This document shows, one piece after another, positions 33,324 through 36,408 of a DNA stretch of 36,408 nucleotides. The notes beneath the pieces were generated by a model, which saw only the letters and a program-made list of their open reading frames with translations, did not search any database and had not been told where the DNA came from. This DNA is from Candidatus Saccharimonadales bacterium (GTDB lineage: Bacteria > Patescibacteriota > Saccharimonadia > UBA4664 > DATIHN01). Numbering within the stretch: the first letter of the stretch is position 1; every line of letters begins with the position of its first letter. The position numbers were made by a program, and so were the translations under genes. Where the stretch lies: contig DATIHN010000024.1 of assembly GCA_035480635.1 (NCBI GenBank), positions 1 to 36,408 of the forward strand, written 5' to 3'.

Positions 33324-33701
33324 CTAGTTAACTTTTCTAACCATGCTTTCGGTCTTCACTATTAAAGTTGTGTCTTGGCCGATAGTGGGCAGTATCACTC
33401 TAGTTAAACCTTCTTGTTGATCCTCCACCCTGCACGATATCATGGCGACACCAATCCCTGCCTCAAATGGTGCTTTTACCTCTTCAGGAAGCTGAGGAGA
33501 TAGTCGAGGCATATTGAGTCGCTGTACGGCTTCTTCTGGCACAGTAAAGGTGTTTTCTTCACCTAACGAGTCTGTAATCTCTACTTCGGTTGTTTTAGCA
33601 TCTACAGAAGGCATTGCCCGACCGCTAATTCTTTCGGGATAACTAGATTTATCAAATTCCCCACTTTCGGGCGAATTAGGTGATGGTCCATGTTCAGACA
33701 T
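33324..33701 (-). CDS. Unrecognised acidic protein, 125 aa
   Basis: Soluble, Pro/Glu/Ser-rich N-terminus (MSEHGPSPNSPESGEFDKSS) followed by a beta-rich part (VEITDSLGEENTFTVPEEAVQRL, shown partly) and one Cys. No signal or membrane segment. No family recognised. TGATATGAT lies 6 nt before ATG. It is a single-gene unit bounded by junction repeats on both sides. Confidence 0.55.
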   Translation of the reverse strand: MSEHGPSPNSPESGEFDKSSYPERISGRAMPSVDAKTTEVEITDSLGEENTFTVPEEAVQRLNMPRLSPQLPEEVKAPFEAGIGVAMISCRVEDQQEGLTRVILPTIGQDTTLIVKTESMVRKVN

Positions 33702-33707
33702 ATGTTA

Positions 33708-33716
33708 ATCATATCA
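33708..33716 (-). promoter_or_regulatory. Leaderless extended -10 (TGATATGAT) for the 125-aa gene
   Basis: TGATATGATTAACATATG: extended -10, 6 nt, ATG. Confidence 0.65.
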
Positions 33717-33739
33717 AAAAAGACCCCTTTAGGTCTTTT
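33714..33739 (-). terminator. Terminator between the 515-aa gene and the 125-aa gene
   Basis: AAAAGACC-TAAAGG-GGTCTTTT then TT on the minus strand. Stem sequence differs from copies 1 and 3 but the position is the same. Confidence 0.75.
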
Positions 33740-33787
33740 AAGCATAAGTACTTTGGCTCCAAACGGTGTTGGATGTTCGAACTTTAA
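33739..33787 (-). repeat. 49-bp junction repeat, copy 2
   Basis: Same length and position relative to the genes as copies 1 and 3, with more substitutions; it has the perfect palindrome GTTCGAAC where the others have GTTCTTAC or GTTCTAAC. Confidence 0.8.
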
Positions 33788-33797
33788 TTACACTCAA

Positions 33798-35345
33798 TCA
33801 AGCAGCTTGAACTCGAGTGAACTGCGCCCTGGGCCGCCCCTCTAAATGATCATCGTCTGGGACATAAAAGTCTAGCACCCCACTTGCCCTTACAGGCACA
33901 ACTATCTGGTCGGGCCACCTGTCTATGCTTTCATGCTGCAAAGACTTAATATCATCGCTTATCGTCTGCTCTCGTTCTACGGCGGCTTCAGGACTATTCG
34001 TCCAATCTAAGTCGTCTATATTGTGTAGTTGCGGAAAGCCCTCACCCAAGCCCGATTGACCTGCTATATCAACTTCTTTGTCGTTAACTGTTACGGCGTA
34101 ATCGAATGGGCTTTGTTCAAGCACGTAGCCATCTGGTGCGGTTTCAATTGGAGCTTCGGCTGGCACATCGTGTGCTGAAACGTAGAAAGTTCTATCAGTC
34201 CCAATTTTTCCCTGAAAATCTGGGCCACCGACGCCAATGTCTCCAGCTCCGTCAGCAATTGGCACTCGGGCGTCAGCCTCTGCTCTGCGATCGGGTTTAA
34301 TTCTTAATACTCCGTACTCGGCATCTCTGCCATAAGGAGCTGCCTTAATAATCTCCCATAGTGGCATAGCAATCGTGCCTGGTGCCCTGCCTCCGCCCTT
34401 GTAGCCGGCAGAATCGTATAGTTCACTCCAGTGCGTAGTAGGAGAATGAATATGGCCATTAAGTTCTCCTGCTGTGGCAGCATGAAATTCACCTTTCGCC
34501 CGTCTCTGCATCCTACGGGGCATAATCTTGCCCTGCCCACGAGTTTCTAGCATTTCACTTGATGAATGAAAGAGCAGTTGGCCAGCATAACGTGTGTCCT
34601 TCCAAAAAGTTTCCTGAGCACCGTTTAGAACTAATAGAGGGTTTTTCAACAAAGATGTGTTCAAGTATCGTGGGGGGTTGAGTCCAAGAGTCTTACCTGC
34701 TTTATCAAACATGCCAGAGGAATCTGCTTTCTCTAGTACTTCGGAAGCTACAGACTTAATGAGGCTCCTTTCTTTATCTCCGACTGTAGTAACGGCAACG
34801 CTTGGCTCATTAAAAAGTGCTTCGACTGCTTTTGCCATGAGCATAAGTTCAGCCCTTTCGAGATTTGAATCATCGGGGTTATCCAGGCGTCCTAACCGAA
34901 TGATAGCCATATAGGATCGAATAATATTACATATAGCTGGCGGCATATTGCCGTGCTCAATAATGCTATTAATACTCAGCTGTAATTCCTCACCCTTTAA
35001 GGGTGCTGTGGCGGCAATTTCCTCAAGTTTGCTACGGCGCTCAGCAACATCAGATTCCACTACATGAGGATCTTCTTTCAATAGCGATTCTACGTCTGAA
35101 GCCAAGCCGTAATGATCGGCATAAAAGCCCTCCACTGAAGTTTTTAACTCTGGTGTAGTAATGAAATCACATCGTTCCAAAGCCTCATCTACCCGGACTT
35201 TTAAGTTTTCTGGCTTTAGCATCTCGGATGAGGATAATTGGTGACGTATCTGTTCTTGGGTAGGGCTCTCTTCAATTAGGACGTCTGCAAGAGACTTGCC
35301 AGAGAACTCTGCATTTTCTTCTTGGCCTGCAACCACTTCACTCAT
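33798..35345 (-). CDS. Unrecognised 515-aa protein
   Basis: A soluble protein with an acidic, helical N-terminal half (about 1-240) and a mixed C-terminal half. The latter has QLLFHSSSEMLETRG, GEFHAATAGELNGHIHSPTTHW, WEIIKAAPYGRDAEYGVLRI and GTDRTFYVSAHD. The FHSSS plus distal Glu/His pattern loosely recalls ADP-ribosyltransferase-type folds, a very weak hint. There is no signal peptide. ATG at 35345 is chosen since the 16 upstream residues come from the junction repeat; TGTTATACT lies 6 nt before it. Lower GC than the cfa region. Confidence 0.6.
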   Translation of the reverse strand: MSEVVAGQEENAEFSGKSLADVLIEESPTQEQIRHQLSSSEMLKPENLKVRVDEALERCDFITTPELKTSVEGFYADHYGLASDVESLLKEDPHVVESDVAERRSKLEEIAATAPLKGEELQLSINSIIEHGNMPPAICNIIRSYMAIIRLGRLDNPDDSNLERAELMLMAKAVEALFNEPSVAVTTVGDKERSLIKSVASEVLEKADSSGMFDKAGKTLGLNPPRYLNTSLLKNPLLVLNGAQETFWKDTRYAGQLLFHSSSEMLETRGQGKIMPRRMQRRAKGEFHAATAGELNGHIHSPTTHWSELYDSAGYKGGGRAPGTIAMPLWEIIKAAPYGRDAEYGVLRIKPDRRAEADARVPIADGAGDIGVGGPDFQGKIGTDRTFYVSAHDVPAEAPIETAPDGYVLEQSPFDYAVTVNDKEVDIAGQSGLGEGFPQLHNIDDLDWTNSPEAAVEREQTISDDIKSLQHESIDRWPDQIVVPVRASGVLDFYVPDDDHLEGRPRAQFTRVQAA

Positions 35346-35351
35346 TCCGTA

Positions 35352-35360
35352 AGTATAACA
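35352..35360 (-). promoter_or_regulatory. Leaderless extended -10 (TGTTATACT) for the 515-aa gene
   Basis: TGTTATACTTACGGAATG: the same unit as before copB. Confidence 0.7.
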
Positions 35361-35381
35361 AAAACGACCCTTCGGCCGTTT
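35358..35381 (-). terminator. Terminator between the 155-aa gene and the 515-aa gene
   Basis: AAACGGCC-GAAG-GGTCGTTT then TT; one G-U wobble keeps the stem seen in copy 1. Confidence 0.7.
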
Positions 35382-35429
35382 AAGCATAAGCATATTGGCT
35401 CCAAACGGTGATGGAAGTTAGAACTATTT
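35381..35429 (-). repeat. 49-bp junction repeat, copy 3
   Basis: Begins a few bases after the stop of the 155-aa gene and is nearly the same as copy 1. Confidence 0.85.
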
Positions 35430-35431
35430 TA

Positions 35432-35899
35432 TCAGTTCATTAATAGTGCATTCTTAACTAATTCAATTTTTTCGTTATTTGTTTTTGCATTATTATGTTC
35501 ATCAACTTGCCCCTTGTATAGGATTGAGTTATGTAAGTAAATTAGGGACTGATATGCTTCATTTACCTTGTCTTGGGATGGAATTATCCTAATCAAAATC
35601 AATGATTTTCGCCAAGTTATGCTCATATACTTTGACTTTAACTGAGTAGCAGCAGAACGTAGATCAGATTCGATCTGTTTGATAAGTTGTCTCTCTTGCT
35701 CACTAGGTTCATCGGGAAAGAAGTTTGTTAGACGATTCGAATAATAATCTAACCTGTCTAAAACTAACTGCACTTGCTCTCTGTACTTATATAGAGGTGT
35801 TAATACTAATGCTCTCGCAAATTCTGCGAACACAAATAGAATCATTCCACCAATAAGCGTGGCTGCCGCTGTCAATATAATTTTCAGCCAATCTGACAT
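35432..35899 (-). CDS. Single-span membrane protein with helical cytoplasmic domain, 155 aa
   Basis: One N-terminal helix (about 6-28, IILTAAATLIGGMILFVFA) then a largely helical domain with YREQVQLVLDRLDYYSNRL, ESDLRSAATQLKSKY and IIPSQDKVNEAYQSLIYLHNS. The last two blocks resemble unnamed proteobacterial membrane proteins of this size, from memory. The function is unknown. TGTTATACT lies 6 nt before ATG, and a junction repeat follows the stop. Confidence 0.6.
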   Translation of the reverse strand: MSDWLKIILTAAATLIGGMILFVFAEFARALVLTPLYKYREQVQLVLDRLDYYSNRLTNFFPDEPSEQERQLIKQIESDLRSAATQLKSKYMSITWRKSLILIRIIPSQDKVNEAYQSLIYLHNSILYKGQVDEHNNAKTNNEKIELVKNALLMN

Positions 35900-35905
35900 G
35901 CCGTA

Positions 35906-35914
35906 AGTATAACA
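35906..35914 (-). promoter_or_regulatory. Leaderless extended -10 (TGTTATACT) for the 155-aa gene
   Basis: TGTTATACTTACGGCATG, the same 18 bases as before copB, but here without the 49-bp repeat upstream. Confidence 0.7.
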
Positions 35915-35922
35915 AAGCTGGG

Positions 35923-36408
35923 CTACTGCTCAGTGTAGTTATCAATCGAAAGAATAGTATTCCAGGCAACCTTTGATGGTTCTTTCTTATACTTTTCATG
36001 CAGCGTAAAGACAATGAAGCGGTACTTCGTTGACGAAATAGCTTTTGAGAAGTGTTCTCCAACAAATACCGTGTTCAGCACGTTCTCGATCCTTGCTCCT
36101 TCTTCAGTCCCTCTCCATGAGTCTCCATGCATCTTCTCTAATAAGCTGGCTCTTTGCTCCAAACTATTCAATGACAATACGCCAAGGTCCTTGTCTTGGT
36201 AAATTGCTTCATTAGCAATTCTTGGTAAGTAAGGCATAACTCTTTTGGTAAACTCCTTTTTCAGGCTGTCGGGAACTTTTGCACCTGATACGTCAACTCG
36301 GTTTCCGAAAAGGAGATTTATTACTTGCCCTTGGGTCAAGTCTGTTAAATTCAAATTCTTAAAATCTACGTCTCTAGCTTTCGATATATAACCCATAACG
36401 GTCAACGA
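35923..36408 (-). CDS. Unrecognised soluble protein, 5' end possibly outside window
   Basis: The frame is open to the right edge. An ATG at 36396 (MGYISKARDVDFKNLN) is possible, giving 157 aa, but no ribosome site or -10 precedes it, so the true start may lie beyond. The visible protein is helical and charged, with LTQGQVINLLFGNRVDVSG, LEKMHGDSWRGTEEGARI and KYRFIVFTLHEKYKKEPS. No family recognised. A short imperfect hairpin covers its stop. Confidence 0.5.
   Translation of the reverse strand, partial: SLTVMGYISKARDVDFKNLNLTDLTQGQVINLLFGNRVDVSGAKVPDSLKKEFTKRVMPYLPRIANEAIYQDKDLGVLSLNSLEQRASLLEKMHGDSWRGTEEGARIENVLNTVFVGEHFSKAISSTKYRFIVFTLHEKYKKEPSKVAWNTILSIDNYTEQ

Noticed and set aside
33235-35393. 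Apparent shared protein N-terminus MLMLKRPxGRFCYTYGM in copB and the 515-aa gene
   Set aside because: These codons are the junction repeat, terminator hairpin and -10 read as protein. The real starts are at 33233 and 35345, 6 nt after the -10.
31242-35429. Integron attC sites
   Set aside because: The repeats sit where attC would, but no conserved GTTRRRY/RYYYAAC pair flanks them (GTTCTAAC, GTTCGAAC and GTTCTTAC do not fit), and no integrase is in the window. Left as an unexplained repeat.

Overview
This window looks like the chromosome of a Patescibacteria/CPR organism, most probably a Saccharibacteria (TM7) relative. This is inferred from gene content and style, not from a marker gene. Genes are small and tightly packed, often overlapping by ATGA or TAATG, and TGA is used as a normal stop. 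There are many short single-domain or membrane proteins, a minimal TatA/TatC pair, surface proteins of a kind I associate with this group (mature start TTYGNGTYGNC; N-terminal [14 protein letters not shown]), DoxX-like proteins, a DUF4342 protein and a type IV pilin-like protein. No rRNA, tRNA, CRISPR array, transposase or integrase was seen.

Layout. (1) 1-7.2 kb, minus strand: an operon of two large collagen-like, phage-tail-fibre-like proteins (1151 and 708 aa) followed by a sulfatase that runs off the left edge. (2) 7.3-8.7 kb, minus: tatA-tatC and a 65-aa protein with a twin-arginine signal, behind a near-consensus promoter. (3) 8.8-14.9 kb: a surface-anchored protein, a methyltransferase, a flavin reductase-type protein, a VIT-type iron/manganese transporter, a His-rich anchored protein, DoxX-like membrane proteins, a cupredoxin-like protein and two previously easy-to-miss small ORFs (59 and 56 aa) translationally coupled behind an alpha/beta hydrolase. 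(4) 15.9-22.8 kb: a DrrAB-type ABC exporter, an RRM RNA-binding protein with a long 5'-UTR hairpin, a large membrane protein, msrB-msrA, and gpsA plus a shortened glycerol kinase. (5) 22.8-31.2 kb: small regulatory/unknown proteins, a tiny His-rich secreted peptide, a MASE1 sensor without output domain, a GC-richer cyclopropane fatty acid synthase, a pilin-like protein, a membrane-anchored Mrr-type endonuclease and several DUF proteins. (6) 31.2-36.4 kb, all minus: a CopB-type metal ATPase and four unrecognised genes. Three junctions share a 49-bp repeat, and a fourth carries half of it.

Two themes stand out. First, transcription/translation signals: sixteen genes have a -10 hexamer exactly 6 nt before the start codon (commonly TGnTATnnT-N6-ATG), which predicts leaderless mRNAs. 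At least five boundaries have an intrinsic terminator whose T-run leads directly into the next gene's extended -10. Second, surface and envelope biology: the fibre/sulfatase operon, the Tat mini-operon, anchored copper/His-rich proteins, lipid-backbone genes (GlpK, GpsA, Cfa) and Msr repair fit a host-attached or surface-attached cell that meets oxygen and metals. That combined role is inference.
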